DNA from: Zygnema cylindricum
Taxonomy: Eukaryota; Streptophyta; Zygnematophyceae; Zygnematales; Zygnemataceae
Reading direction: 5' to 3'
DNA: 43,012 nt
NCBI GenBank assembly: GCA_037447655.1
Contig: JBBHKE010001461.1
Span: 1 to 43,012, forward strand
Positions 1-10,550 of this stretch are shown here, piece by piece. The notes under the pieces are model-generated. The model did not search any database and was not told the origin of the DNA. It worked only from the letters and a program-made list of their open reading frames with translations. How positions within the stretch are numbered: position 1 is the stretch's first letter; every line of letters starts with the position of its first letter. Both the position numbers and the translations under genes were made by a program.

Positions 1-468
1 GACAGACGAGGTAACACACTTATTAGAATTAAGACACATATTAGCATACTTAACTCTAATAAAACCACCCAAAAGGGACGTTATTAGAATACATGAGATA
101 CGGACGAACGGAACTACGGCCATACGTTCAAGTTACATGTAGAAACGGCGTGACGTGTTAACCCTTTGCGTAAACGTCAAACAAAAACAACTGAAATTAA
201 ACTTCATGTTACGCGGTATAGCTTTGACACGTAACCGCCGTAAAATTGTCAGATCGGTACGGATACTCGATTTGGCGCCGTCGTACAATTTTTGAAATTG
301 TGTACGGCTACATATATTAATGTGTACAATCGTACGGAGAATATTCGATTTTTACTGTACCCAAATTAGCGTTAACACCGAAATTAGAATAAACCTTTTT
401 TTTAAAAAATTTCAAATTCTTAATTAGCGTCAATGACGGTATATTTACTTTTACACTATTTAAACTTT
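1..468. other. AT-rich flank without recognisable gene
   Basis: No open frame of useful length and no family motif is visible on either strand. The stretch is rich in short GTACG/CGTAC words, as are many of the element-derived parts of this window, so it is probably transposon-derived, but I cannot assign it. It ends at a MITE-like terminal repeat (469-491). Confidence 0.4.
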
Positions 469-491
469 GACACTAATAACGATGCGCGGTG
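469..491. repeat. Isolated MITE terminal inverted repeat
   Basis: Read on the minus strand, this segment starts CACCG, continues through ATCG and TATTAGTGT, and closely matches the outer end of the two complete MITEs at 3715-3994 and 29358-29574. It is followed by TA (492-493), as those are. The partner end was not found upstream, so this is a truncated or internally decayed copy. It abuts the left edge of the duplicated gene segment. Confidence 0.5.
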
Positions 492-1526
492 TAACATTCC
501 GACAGCAGGGGCTTGTGCAATCTTTGCCGGCAAGATTTGGCACGTGACGCTGGAAAATGTCGGTGACAGATAATTTAAAAAAATAGCGTTTGTGAAAGCC
601 CGCTGCTTTCATTCACTGTACTATTAGTACGGATAATTTGTACGAAAAACGGAGCGGAACGAAAACGTTTTAGGTTGTTTGGTAACCGACGGTTTTCACA
701 CCGAGCCAAGACCGAGCAAAGCCACTGCTTACGTCACGGAATGCAAACATAGTACCCCCAAAAATGATTGGGACAGCGGCTGAAAAAGTGAAAATAGAGC
801 GGACCTGCAATTTTCTGACGCGTGTAATTTATCGAAAAAAAAAATAAAACAGGTTTCGCTTATTTTTTCGATGAAAATTTTGAAAAACGTCCTTTTAGGT
901 GTCGCAAAAAGGAAACTGATTTGTCCTATGTTAATGTTTTTTCTTCACAAATTCATTGCTGAGTTGCACGTGCCTATTTTTTGTTTTTGTACTGGCTACG
1001 TGGCGCATTATAAATGGCCAAAATTCCGGCTGCCCTCAGAAGTCACAAACGCGATTGCGTAGGATAACCGTTGACTATCTTTAACTTAGGGTTAACACCT
1101 CTTTAAAACAAAAAAACCCTTCGTTAAGCGTTTCGCACGGAATAATTTTGGAAAAATAACGAGATTCTATTGGTCGAGAGTCTATTTTTATCAGTAACGA
1201 ATGGCTATTTGTTACAATAGCGATTTCCCGTTAATCGGCAAGTCTTGGGTACGGATAAGTAGTCGGTTTAGATTTTGTATCTTTACAGATGAGCTGACCA
1301 ATGAGCTCGCTCATAAAACACCAGAAAAAAACCGTTAAGAAATCGACAAATAACTTGCAAAAAAAAAAAAAGGGTTCCTGGTCCTTAAATATTGTCGAAA
1401 ATATTAACGGCTGGGGGCTCTGCCACGTCATCATCAAATATGTACATCTGCGAAAATCACTATTTTGTTTGAATATCAGATCTAGCCAAGATTTTGTCCT
1501 GCCAGGTGGATTAGACTCGTGGCGTC

Positions 1527-1532
1527 TATATA
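1527..1532 (+). promoter_or_regulatory. TATA box of cysteine-rich gene copy 1
   Basis: TATATA in the context GGCGTCTATATA is conserved at the matching place in gene copy 2 (30404-30410), with the following CGAACCTGCATGGCC also kept. It lies 381 bases upstream of the start codon, implying transcription from near 1560 and a leader of about 350 bases. Confidence 0.6.
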
Positions 1533-1724
1533 GCGAACCTGCATGGCCAGGATGCCTAAGAATGATCCAAAACAGTCCACGTGGACAAAATCTTTCAATC
1601 TGACGACTGCAAGTGAAGACAAATGATCCGACGACAGTCCGTAAGTTATTAGGAGATCTGATGGTCCTCCTGAGATTCAACCGAAGATAAGTAAAACCCG
1701 CCCTCAATATTAGATTATTAGTTT

Positions 1725-1900
1725 CTCCAGTTCTCCCTTTCCTTATCCTCTCGCCCTCCCTCTCTCTCCCCGGTTCCCATCCTCTCTCTCTCCTCTCTCA
1801 CTCCTCTCTCTCCTCTTTCTTTCTCTCTCCACTCCTCTCTCTCCTCTCTTTCCTTATCCTCTCTCCCTCCCTCCCTCTCTCCGGTTCCCTCTTGCCTTCA
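1725..1900 (+). repeat. CT-rich pyrimidine tract in the 5' leader, copy 1
   Basis: Almost pure C/T sequence made of TCTC, CCCTC and CTCTCT runs lies directly upstream of the start codon of the cysteine-rich gene. A longer version lies at the same place in copy 2. It may be a length-variable microsatellite in the 5' UTR, or the polypyrimidine stretch of a 5' UTR intron, since a GTAAGT donor-like site lies at 1641. Copy 1 has no AG between the tract and the ATG, so an intron ending just before the ATG would not work here. Confidence 0.7.
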
Positions 1901-1913
1901 TCTTACTATAAAC

Positions 1914-2993
1914 ATGGCCCGGGCCCGCTATGCCAGCCTAGCGCTGACGTGGCGCATGCTAAGCGTCTGTGCTGTCGCTCTTCTATTCGTCGTGACTCAT
2001 CGCTGGGGAGGAGAGGAGGTTCTCCTGGATATGAAGATCCCAGTAGAAGAGGAGACGTCCTTAACTTCCATGGAGTCCATGGAGCAAGCAGAATCCATGG
2101 AAAAAAAGACCTTAGTCAACACTAATAAGGCGGAATACATTACTGTGAATACTGATAAGGCGGAATATTCAACAAAGAATGGAGGATTTCTCCGTTTTCT
2201 TCCCTCCACTCCCTCTCTATGTGTGGCCGGAACGCGCTCTCCCTGCTCCTCCAGCAATAAATGGTTTTGTCTGACATGTAGATTTGTCGGTGCGGCGCGA
2301 CAAGGTCAATCTCTGACCAACAACGTCACTGACACGTGCGTCCCAGATTTTATGATCAAACACGATCGGACGGTGGTTACTTGTCGTCCGGCCCGACTCT
2401 ACACTCCCGGAATCAGTCTCCCGCTGTTCTATGGCGCAGTTCCGTTGACCTTTCCTGGTAACAAACTGGTCTGCTCATCTCCCGGCCGCGGTATCGATCA
2501 AGCTGTCAGTAAATCCGGGTCTTGCGACCACGTGGCAGCTTACCACCGCCGCGTTCTCCTTGACCGACGCATGCTGCTTGGCACGTGTCAAGATGGCAAA
2601 ACCAATGGATGTTCTTCCCGACGTCCTTGTCAGGAAAACAGCGGAGCATCTGGGGGAGGTCCATGTGGGTGTTCTGGGACTTGTTGTTCCGGGAGCGACG
2701 ATACGAAGTGTTCTTGCAAACAAGAAGGTGACACGTGTAAATGTAGCGCATCGGCTCGCGACAGTCCTTGTTCGGAGGTGCTCCCTTATACATATTATGG
2801 ACCGGGTGATCCGCTCAGCCCAGACCCATCAACATATTGTAGCAAAGGTAAGGGGTGTGAGGAGACGTGTGACGGCGGGACATGCGGAGCAAATGCTACT
2901 CGTAGCGGAACAATAACGGTGCCTTTGGGCAATGATACGGTAGAGCTGAAGTACACTGATTATAAATGCAAGTGCATGCGAAAAAAACCTTAG
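1914..2993 (+). CDS. Secreted cysteine-rich protein of unknown function, copy 1
   Basis: This is an intact 359-residue frame. I chose the ATG at 1914 because the duplicated gene starts at the same codon and similarity of the protein begins there. Residues about 14-28 form a hydrophobic core after Arg-rich residues, so it is a signal peptide or membrane anchor. Next comes an acidic, Glu/Met-rich linker with a repeated NT(N/D)KAEY motif (about residues 69-85), then a region with well-spaced cysteines, and a C-terminal third dense in CxC and CC pairs. I count 27 cysteines, all kept in copy 2, and N-glycosylation sequons (NVT, NAT, NDT). A disulfide-rich extracellular or cell-surface protein is the likely nature. 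I do not recognise the family. No intron is needed to read the frame. Confidence 0.8.
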   Translation: MARARYASLALTWRMLSVCAVALLFVVTHRWGGEEVLLDMKIPVEEETSLTSMESMEQAESMEKKTLVNTNKAEYITVNTDKAEYSTKNGGFLRFLPSTPSLCVAGTRSPCSSSNKWFCLTCRFVGAARQGQSLTNNVTDTCVPDFMIKHDRTVVTCRPARLYTPGISLPLFYGAVPLTFPGNKLVCSSPGRGIDQAVSKSGSCDHVAAYHRRVLLDRRMLLGTCQDGKTNGCSSRRPCQENSGASGGGPCGCSGTCCSGSDDTKCSCKQEGDTCKCSASARDSPCSEVLPYTYYGPGDPLSPDPSTYCSKGKGCEETCDGGTCGANATRSGTITVPLGNDTVELKYTDYKCKCMRKKP

Positions 2994-3714
2994 TAATGAG
3001 GATTATATCTTAGTTTAGTTATGTAGGTTTCTTTTTTGGTCGATTTCTGGTAAATGACGCGGTTCTGTATTTTTTTTTTTTTTGGTTTTTTTTATGACAG
3101 AGTAAAGAGGTTGTATTTTGTCAGGTTTTAAAGAGTTGTTGTTGACAATGTATGGATTAGATTTGGGATAATATGATCACAAAGGGAAAATTTTGATAAG
3201 TTAGATGCTCGTATATTTTATTAGGAGAGTTTGTTTTGAAAAGTGTGACCTGTCTAAGTGTTTTCCTCTTAAAGGGCCAACCGCTTTCACTCTTGGTTAA
3301 TATTTTAAGTGTATGTTTCTAGTTCTTCTGTACCTTATATGCCTCTTGTTTGGATTTTCTAGTTGAGATCTTTAAAAAATGTTAGGATCCGAATATTGGC
3401 GGGATAGAAGTTGTAGAAAAGCTTGTGTTTCCAGGGCATATATTATACATAATGTGGAAATGTATGTTTCTAAATGAACAATGCGTGAAGTGTCATTTTC
3501 AAGTAGATTCAATTTGATTTATCGATTCACATCTGGTTCAAATTCACGCAAATTCTACCCAAATCGTACGATTTATTTATAAAATGTAACGGTTGTGAAA
3601 AAAAATGAAAGAAATGACTGCCCCCGTCTTTGCTCTAAGGTTATTTGCCCATGCAGCCGTACCTATTGGAAAACAAACTTTGTCTCCAGGCCAGAGTTAC
3701 AACTGTCCGTACTA

Positions 3715-3994
3715 CACCGTGTATCGCTATTAGTGTTAATAATTTTTTCGCCACTTAAAACAACTTTACTCTGTACACACCGTGTATCGCTATTAGTGTT
3801 AATAATTTTTTCGCCACTTAAAACAACTTTACTCTGTACACACTTGTCCGATTTTCAATTTTAGACAGCCAATCGGAAGCTGAGAATCTTATATTTCAAT
3901 CTCAACCGTCAGATCCACAATCCGACATGTGTGTACGGAGAAAAGATGTTTTAAGTGGCGAAAAAAACATTAACGTTAATAGCGATTCACGGTG
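3715..3994. mobile_element. MITE with TA target duplication and duplicated 5' end
   Basis: The element starts CACCGTGTATCGCTATTAGT and ends in its inverted counterpart, with TA on both sides (3713-3714 and 3995-3996). The first 63 bases are repeated in tandem (3715-3777 and 3778-3840). Removing one unit gives 217 bases, exactly the length of the related element at 29358-29574. Terminal inverted repeats are about 50 bases. TA duplication and long inverted repeats fit a Tc1/mariner-type non-autonomous element. No coding capacity. Confidence 0.85.
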
Positions 3995-4007
3995 TAGTTT
4001 CTCGGGT

Positions 4008-4130
4008 CTTTCAATGTCCGGAAACAGACATGGTCACGTAAAGCCATGACATTTGTAGACTCCTTGTGACATTTGTAGATGCCTTGCCACATTGTGGCAT
4101 TGTAGACGCTATGCCTTCGTGACACCCTGA
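4008..4130. repeat. Short dispersed repeat (partner 18299-18420)
   Basis: The block starting GGGTCTTTCAATGTCC, with repeated 'gacatttgtagac' and 'ccttg' words, aligns with 18299-18420. Related 'acatttgtagacg' and 'tctacaatgtcac' words occur inside the Harbinger-like elements, so this is probably a fragment of that broader family. It directly follows the MITE. Confidence 0.5.
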
Positions 4131-4749
4131 AAAGTACTACAGAGAATCACACTGAACGACAAAATCATATCGCTAATTTAAGGTCACATGCGGCACACTC
4201 TGGACTCGCAACCGCGGTAATGATGAGTAACGACAAAGATAAAGCCATGAGATCCTCTCGGGCTCTGTTTTTGGACTTTTGGACTCTTATGGCATTAACA
4301 GGTACCTTGCTGATGACGTCGTCTTCGGATAGAAGCAATCCTAGGTGCACAGTTGCCGGCTATGCGATTCTTACTCAAAGAGAATCGCCGGCCGTCAATT
4401 GATCTTTTCAGGATCCATTTTATTTTTGAATTTTGTTTCTTTATTACTATTATTTTTATTTTTTTGAATGGTTTGACTTGATTATTGACCCAATGATTAC
4501 TTGAGTCCACTAAAGTCAAACGTCCGTGCCTTTTCTGATATCGACTTCTGCAGTTTTTGCCGGCCGGTTGCCGTCCGCTTGAGTGCCCCGAAACCGGATG
4601 GAAATTTACACCAATCCGGTAGACAAGCCTTTTCGCAAGTGAGAACAAACCAATAAATATTGTCAAAATAAAGTACGACTCTCATTCCTTTAAAGTTCAT
4701 TCTCATCCGAAAAAATAGCATCTCCCTCACTTTCAAAATATCCCTCAGA
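4131..4749. other. Intergenic stretch upstream of broken exon
   Basis: No convincing gene. A hairpin is visible near 4360-4392, where GCGATTCT and AGAATCGC pair around a short loop. The last roughly 60 bases before 4750 are similar to the sequence upstream of the sister exon at 23795 (shared 'catctccctc', 'tttcaaaat', 'atccctcag'), so the promoter or leader was duplicated along with it. Confidence 0.45.
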
Positions 4750-4920
4750 ATGGCGACTGTCAAATACCTCCCTCTCCTCTTCTCCGCCCTCTCTCTCCTA
4801 TTTATTCTTCCCGCACGTGCGTAGAATGTTCGCAAATTAATGGCTTCCACGTGTCCCACAAAACCGACGACTCTGTGCGATTTCCGCTTTTCTGGGTTTC
4901 CTCACTCTATACCATCTTTC
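4750..4920 (+). pseudogene. Broken first exon of a secreted protein, copy 1
   Basis: The frame begins MATVKYLPLLFSALSLLF and has a classic signal peptide: one Lys, a leucine-rich core, and an A-R-A end near residue 24. A TAG stop at 4822-4824 falls exactly where the mature protein should begin; the sister copy at 23795 has CAG (Gln) there. Beyond the stop the similarity continues (CPTKPTTL.DFRF), then diverges; a GTAGGT donor-like site follows at about 4921. Only this exon is visible. The family is not recognised. It is a pseudogene or fragment moved with its upstream region. Confidence 0.65.
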
Positions 4921-5257
4921 AGGTAGGTTAAAATTTTATTTTTTGTGCGGTTTTTACGAAAAAGACAATTGTTCCAGAATGATAATTTTTTTTCAGGGTT
5001 TATACAATCCTTGACAAAACCATGTTTTTTTTTATTTTTCGGTCTACCACTCGTTTCTCGAAATAAAATTTCAAGTTTTCGTCGTTATTATGCTGACGCC
5101 GAATGCACTTTGCGGACGTCCGTACGTTTTCGTGTAAGGTCAGCTCACGCCGTCTACATGTAGACGTGACAAGTGGTGACGTGTCACATGATTTGCTGAC
5201 AACTGCATGTACGGTGTGCTGACGAATGGCTTGTGTTTTACCTTTTTAGGCTTTTAA

Positions 5258-6222
5258 GGGTGTGTGCCCGTGTGTTCAAATAAGGGTTTTTTTCCGTCGT
5301 TTTCACAGAAAATGGGACTTGCAACGAGAAAAAATTACGCCGTACGAAAAATGGGCAAAAACACGAAGTACATTTTGCGTCATCTTAGAACTTGGAAGGT
5401 ACAGCGATTTGGCGTTATTATCATCGCCACCCACTTCCTGCTCATCTTCACACTTGCACTGGAATCAAATCGCGACCTGATTTTAATCAAAATACTACAC
5501 TATTGACGAATAGAAAACCTGGATTGCACGCGTCAAACGCTTTCGAAATTTTTGAACGACGGAGAGTACACACTATTTTTTTCCCTTCTCGTCACGCGCA
5601 TGTACATACGAAAATGACGAGCATGTACGGAAAAAAAATTGTCGGGGTCTCGGACCTCCACTTTCATTCATGGGTCCTTTGCAAAAGTTTACGTCGTCCT
5701 CGTCTCTCTCCCTCTTTCTCACTCGACCGCTCCTCTTTCTTTCTTCTTTTAATGAAATGCAACAATAATAATATCAAATGAAAGATATATTTTTTATTTT
5801 TTTTAAATGTTTTTGGTGTGAGTTTGATGGCATATCGAATGATAAAAGACAAAAAAAGAAATCGGGAAGCCATGGCGGCGAATATACGTACTGATGACGT
5901 ATAATGATGTACTGATGGGTTAGCATGATTTCGCTATGTCACAAAACCCTAAATATCTACAATGTCACAAAAACCTCGACATCTACAACCATCGCCGTTT
6001 TTGTAGCATCACCAATTTTAGGAAGTTTCGTAGTTTCGTAGTCGTCTACATTTCATTCCGTACTCTGTCGCACACTTTGTAGACGTCTACATCTGTCACA
6101 TATTTGAAGTAATGAAAGCGCAAGAAACGATTGACAAAGGAACACTTTGAAAAGTACACCGTAAAATCTGCGCTAAAATCCAAAGTAACATTTCAAAGTT
6201 TCGCTTACATGGGCACACACCC
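5258..6222. mobile_element. Harbinger-like non-autonomous element, TAA target duplication
   Basis: The left end reads GGGTGTGTGCCCGTGTG and the right end is its inverted match, ending CATGGGCACACACCC. TAA lies on both sides (5255-5257 and 6223-6225). The subterminal 'aagggtttttt', 'gtcgtttt' and 'tctgcgctaaaat.caaagtaa' match the elements at 9772-10550 and 39982-42866. Three-base TAA/TTA duplication and GGG-start termini fit the PIF/Harbinger superfamily. No transposase is encoded. The middle (about 5640-5870) holds a pyrimidine-rich block and AT-rich sequence unlike its relatives, possibly captured DNA. Confidence 0.8.
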
Positions 6223-6225
6223 TAA

Positions 6226-6419
6226 GCCGGGGAAAAAATATTTTAGTCGTGTATTGACGTGGCATTTGCTGACGTGTCGCATCCAAAGCGATCCGGCTAG
6301 TCTAGCCGTCAGTTCGGGCGTGGTGGAGCGCGTCAACAAAACGTACGTCCAGATTTCGGCGACCAAAGGAACCACACTAATTGTAGGGGGACTCAAAGTC
6401 TAGCAGCAGACCTATGGGG
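6226..6419. other. Gap between Harbinger-like element and repeat X1
   Basis: No feature recognised. The reading frame crossing the element end here has no family resemblance and is not conserved elsewhere in the window. Confidence 0.4.
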
Positions 6420-9400
6420 ATAAGTTTTATTTTCGCGGGCAAAAACTTCTCTACAAAAATTTCAATAACGTACGTACGCTTTATTTTGTACTTAAAATGT
6501 GTAAAATCGATAGTTTTAAACCAAATAATATGGGGTAACCATATCAAACGCATTTCCAATAGTTTTTGCTCATTTGTATTGTGGTATATTTGTTTATTAA
6601 TTAGTTTAGCCACTTACCCCCAAATCAGAAGGTATAATCAATAATAATTCATGTTTTTTTATTTCACAAACCTATCACTAAGAAAAAAAAGATTAGTGAC
6701 GCATATAAATAACATGGACTACATGAACATTCTCAAGAATCATATGCCAAAAAAACATAAAAGTGCAGTAAACCAATTCGTTTTTTTAATTTAACGTCGA
6801 ATTTCTTTCTTAATGTATGAACCATTTGATCACTCTGAATTTCATCGAATAAGAGAATAATGCAAGTTGGAAAAATAAAATGTAGGTTGAAGAAGAGAAA
6901 ATATATGTTAACAAGACGATACAAAATAGATTGAATTTGAGCAGGTTTTTGATAGTTGCCTCTTTCCGCTCATTTTGTCTTCTTGTGCTTCGTATAGATC
7001 AACAAGACTCTTTTGGTCGGCGGCTGTTTTTGTACCAATTTCCTTGGAGTTCAACTTTTTAAGGGAAAACTAATTTTAAATCCTAATGACGGAAATACAA
7101 AGTATCCGGAAGCTCAAAGATGGATTATTTTTAAAGTGAAAAAGTAAAATTTGAAGTATTTAAGGAATTTTTGAAGTATTTAAAAACATATTGTAGGATT
7201 TGGAGTAATATTTGAAGTGATCTAGACAACCTTAGAGGGATGACGCATTGTGTATTTTTTTTTTCTTGAAGTGGTCTATTGAAAGCTTCGAAGCGGTAAA
7301 TATCATATTCTAAAGTTTTGTTTCTTTTGACAACGTTTTATCCAGTTTTGTTTTCTCGTGATATGATTATATTAAAAGCTGCAATATAAGTTTTAAAAAA
7401 AAAATATCCTTTTCAATTTTTTCTTTGTGAGTTGAATAGTGCGTGATATTAGGGTGTTTACTGAATAGTCAATCCTTTTTGTATCAATTGTCAATTACAA
7501 TCTATTCTAGTTTTCCATGAACATCCATAATTTTTTTTCTGTACATGTTGATGAATTTGTTTAAGATTTCACTCAAAACTTTTCAAGGATAATGATAATA
7601 CACAACCATCACACACATTGTTAGAAAAAAAAAACGAAAAGGTTTCCTTAACCTTTATCCCTTCAATAATGTATTTATATTTTATAGTGCATGTCTCGAC
7701 CTTCAATGCCCCATATTGGGATAGAACACCTGTATACAAACAATATTTCCTACTACATTGCTGACTATATCTAGCCTAAACATGTTGTTTCTACCTCGAA
7801 TACCAACGGTTGCTTTTGTGCTATTTTTTGTAACTCTTTGTTTCCCCTATTTCCAAAACAAAAATGAGAACCCATTGTTTTTATATTGCGGTGAATAAGA
7901 TATTCTTTCAACATTTTGGAACAAACAACACTTGACCAAACACTTGTTTTTAAATCAATCCTTGAAATTTCATGTGGGCTTTTACTCACCCTAGAATTAG
8001 CCTCGACAATTGCTTTGTTTATGAAATAGGTCTTGGTAAGGGTTGTAAGCTAAAAATTATTCAACAGATGTTTTCCACCCGTCCTTAACAAGGTTTTTTC
8101 TTGCATGACACATTGCTCAAGAACAAGGTAAACGTCCGCAAGTGTTTTTTGGAGTGCCTCTCCCTCTATCAAAACTTTTCATAACAATGTTACCTACTCC
8201 CACACCTAAGAAGTGCTTGTCGTTGGCCATGTGGACTTGGACTGGTGGGATAGATTTGAAACTGGTGAACCAATCCCTCTGAGATGAAATTTTTGTATTG
8301 ATGTATGATTCAATTATTGAATCATAGTGTAGGGGTTTTACTGTGATGATATTTGCAGCTGAAATATGCTCTCGTATCATCTACGTCCCCTATTTGTGGC
8401 TACCAGCCTATCTTCTCGTGCGTACTTCTACTCTGAGGCCAAGGCCTCCCACATCTCCAATGAGTTCTCTAATACCCCCACTCTTTCAAGCTCTTTAGTG
8501 TGTACTTCGCTTTGATCTCTTGAAAATCCTCAATTTCCATTCAACCATTATCATCCTCTGTCATTGCTACCTTTGCCATTGCTACAACTGCCTTGTTTGC
8601 AAGAACTAGCACCATCTCCACTTGGGTGACGATTTCGAAGAGGGTTCTCTCCTCGAGGATTACGTTTACTCGCCTGCTCGCCTTCTCCACACCTCCTACT
8701 TCCAACCATCGAACCTATCTAATGTCCTACTTCCAACCATCGAACCTATCTAATGTCCTATGTAGGTCAATAACCTGAAATTTTTGATCGACCATTTGAG
8801 CGATCGGGAAGAATCCCCAAAAGCCACAGATACATATAGCGTAGGTAACGATAGAGTAGGACGCCAACTAGATCATAGAGGTAGAATATGGAATGAAGAT
8901 GTGTAAAAAAAGGTAGATGCACATTAGTTTTAATTATTATTGATCAAGGGCCCACACAACGGATGCCTATGTAAACCCGAAGAGGAAATTACAATTGTGT
9001 CGAAAACTTAAAAGAGATGAGACTAAAGCCAAATCTTATTTTTTTTTTGACCTAATCGAACACTTTTTTGAAATGATGTGATGTATTGTCGAAGTCCACA
9101 CCCTTGATTTCTCGCTCTAGTTACTTAGTGTTTTACAAAGTGTTGGTTCTAAAAGCTTAATCTAATAGTCTTTACTAACTTTTGTTTTCGTATGGCCAAT
9201 TATCCATTATTTTGAATGCATTTGTGATGAAATGCTTGATAGGATGGTTAACTTTGGTCCAATGGGGAAATGCCATGCGTGTGTATGTTCCCTATAAATG
9301 GGTCCAATCGGAAATCTCGATCGCATACCTTATCCCAAAACTTCTTGTTAGAAATCTTCTCATATAACCGTATGTCACGAATTCTTATAGTACACCAGCT

Positions 9401-9649
9401 TTAATTCTAGGTGTGACGAAATATAGGGTCATGATAAGTATTTACTTTGCTAATATATCTTTGGTGGTTATGGTATTGTAATGGGCATGAAATCGTACAT
9501 CTTGATGAAAGTTATTCCACGAAATCCTTATTCTAACAATCTTAAAGTCTATTTAGTCTCCAAGATTCAACCAATCGGTGCAATTCATTTTTTTAGGTGA
9601 TTTCAAGTATTTAACGTGGTTATGGAAAATATGACGAACAGATTATAAA
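6420..9649. repeat. Old dispersed repeat X, copy 1, left part
   Basis: This segment aligns with 25090-26330 (first part) and 35505-38227 (most of its length) in the same orientation. Landmarks include 'aacgcatttccaatagttttt' (6550), 'ttttgtcttcttgtgcttcg' (6975), and 'gcatgtctcgaccttcaatg' (7690). No intact coding frame survives. On the minus strand near 8117-8380 it reads like a copia protease, so X is probably a decayed minus-strand copia element that has lost most of pol. A 31-base tandem duplication occurs at about 8693-8754. The repeat resumes at 16499 after the copia insertion. Confidence 0.7.
8117..8380 (-). pseudogene. Decayed copia protease segment inside X1
   Basis: The minus-strand frame contains a run like 'RDWFTSF', then 'VQVHMAND', then 'GVGVGNI'. 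This is the order seen just after the DSGA active-site region in plant copia protease domains (RDWF-F, then a glycine/Asp turn, then a G-G-T/N-I strand). The active-site motif itself is not readable: only a 'DS' remains. The second copy of X has the same stretch (about 36750-37000) with different disablements. No integrase or reverse transcriptase follows. The assignment rests on motif spacing only. Confidence 0.5.
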
Positions 9650-9771
9650 TGTTTGTTTCAAAGCTTTATCCTCAGTAGATAAGGCTGTGAGGGGAGGTTT
9701 ATAACTTAGAATATTTTAAGGTCATTGAAGTTGTAATACTTACCTTGTATAGTGTGACAGTAGATGAGTAA

Positions 9772-10550
9772 GGGTGTGTCCCCATGTGCATAAGTAAGGG
9801 TTTTTTCCTGTCGTTTTGCCGTAAAACTTAGCGCCGTACTGCCTAAATTGCAACCGTACGAAGGAATCACAAATTTGTAGAGTACAATTTGCGTCATCCC
9901 TGAACTTAGGATGTACGAAAAGTTGTCGTCTTGTGCTTTTCGACCCACTTCGACGACAAAAAACGTCATCTTCAACCTTATCTTTAAAACACATGCGCGA
10001 TGTGATTTAAAATTAGGTTTTTTCGATTGACAAATAGGAACATATTTTCGCGCGTGCCGTAACTGTTGACAAAAATCCTACGATTTCCAAAGACAAAGAA
10101 AAGTACATAGTTCGCTATGCTTTGTCCGTTTGCACTCTAATACGACAAATACAAGGACACAATTTGTTTGGATTTGTCAGTTTTCGTCTAGTACGGATTT
10201 CTTTTTTTGCAGGGGTCTTCAAATTCCGATGCCATTTCACGTCGACCGGACAGGCGACGCGAAGGCAAATCGCATCTTCTTCAACCGTGAAGCTATCAGG
10301 CTGGAATGCGGTACGTCTACAATGTCACGGAAAGACATGCGACGTCACACGCAGGTACAAAAAATAACGTGCGACCACAGATTGTAGACGTTGACAACCG
10401 TCACAGGTACTGTCGACGTATACAATCGTCACAAGCGTAAGTTACGATTTCGTCCTTACACACATAGGGACACTTGAAATCCGGGTCCGCCGGATCTGCG
10501 CTAAAAAACAAAGTAAGTTCGCTAAGTTTCAAGTACATGGGGACAAACCC
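9772..10550. mobile_element. Harbinger-like element nested in the copia 5' LTR
   Basis: Termini are GGGTGTGTCCCCATG and the inverted CATGGGGACAAACCC, flanked by TAA (9769-9771 and 10551-10553). The 3' LTR has the uninterrupted sequence GATGAGTAACTCTGAG, an exact empty site, so insertion happened after the copia element integrated. The first 123 bases are identical to the element that begins at 42890, indicating recent activity of this family. No transposase. Confidence 0.92.

Larger units (their letters stand above)
494..3607 (+). repeat. Segmental duplication, copy 1 (partner 29078-32505)
   Basis: The promoter, leader, coding region and 3' flank of the cysteine-rich gene align with 29078-32505 in the same orientation. 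Similarity starts at the shared 'cattccgac' word (near 495 and 29081) and ends near 'ggttgtgaaaaa' (near 3600 and 32500). Copy 1 has about 120 bases (roughly 3360-3480) missing from copy 2. Copy 2 has an extra 217-base MITE. Non-coding parts have drifted much more than the coding part, which suggests the coding region was under selection after the duplication. Confidence 0.85.

Noticed and set aside
3595-3864. Open frame with a repeated 21-residue segment
   Set aside because: The repeat is the duplicated MITE terminus read as protein.
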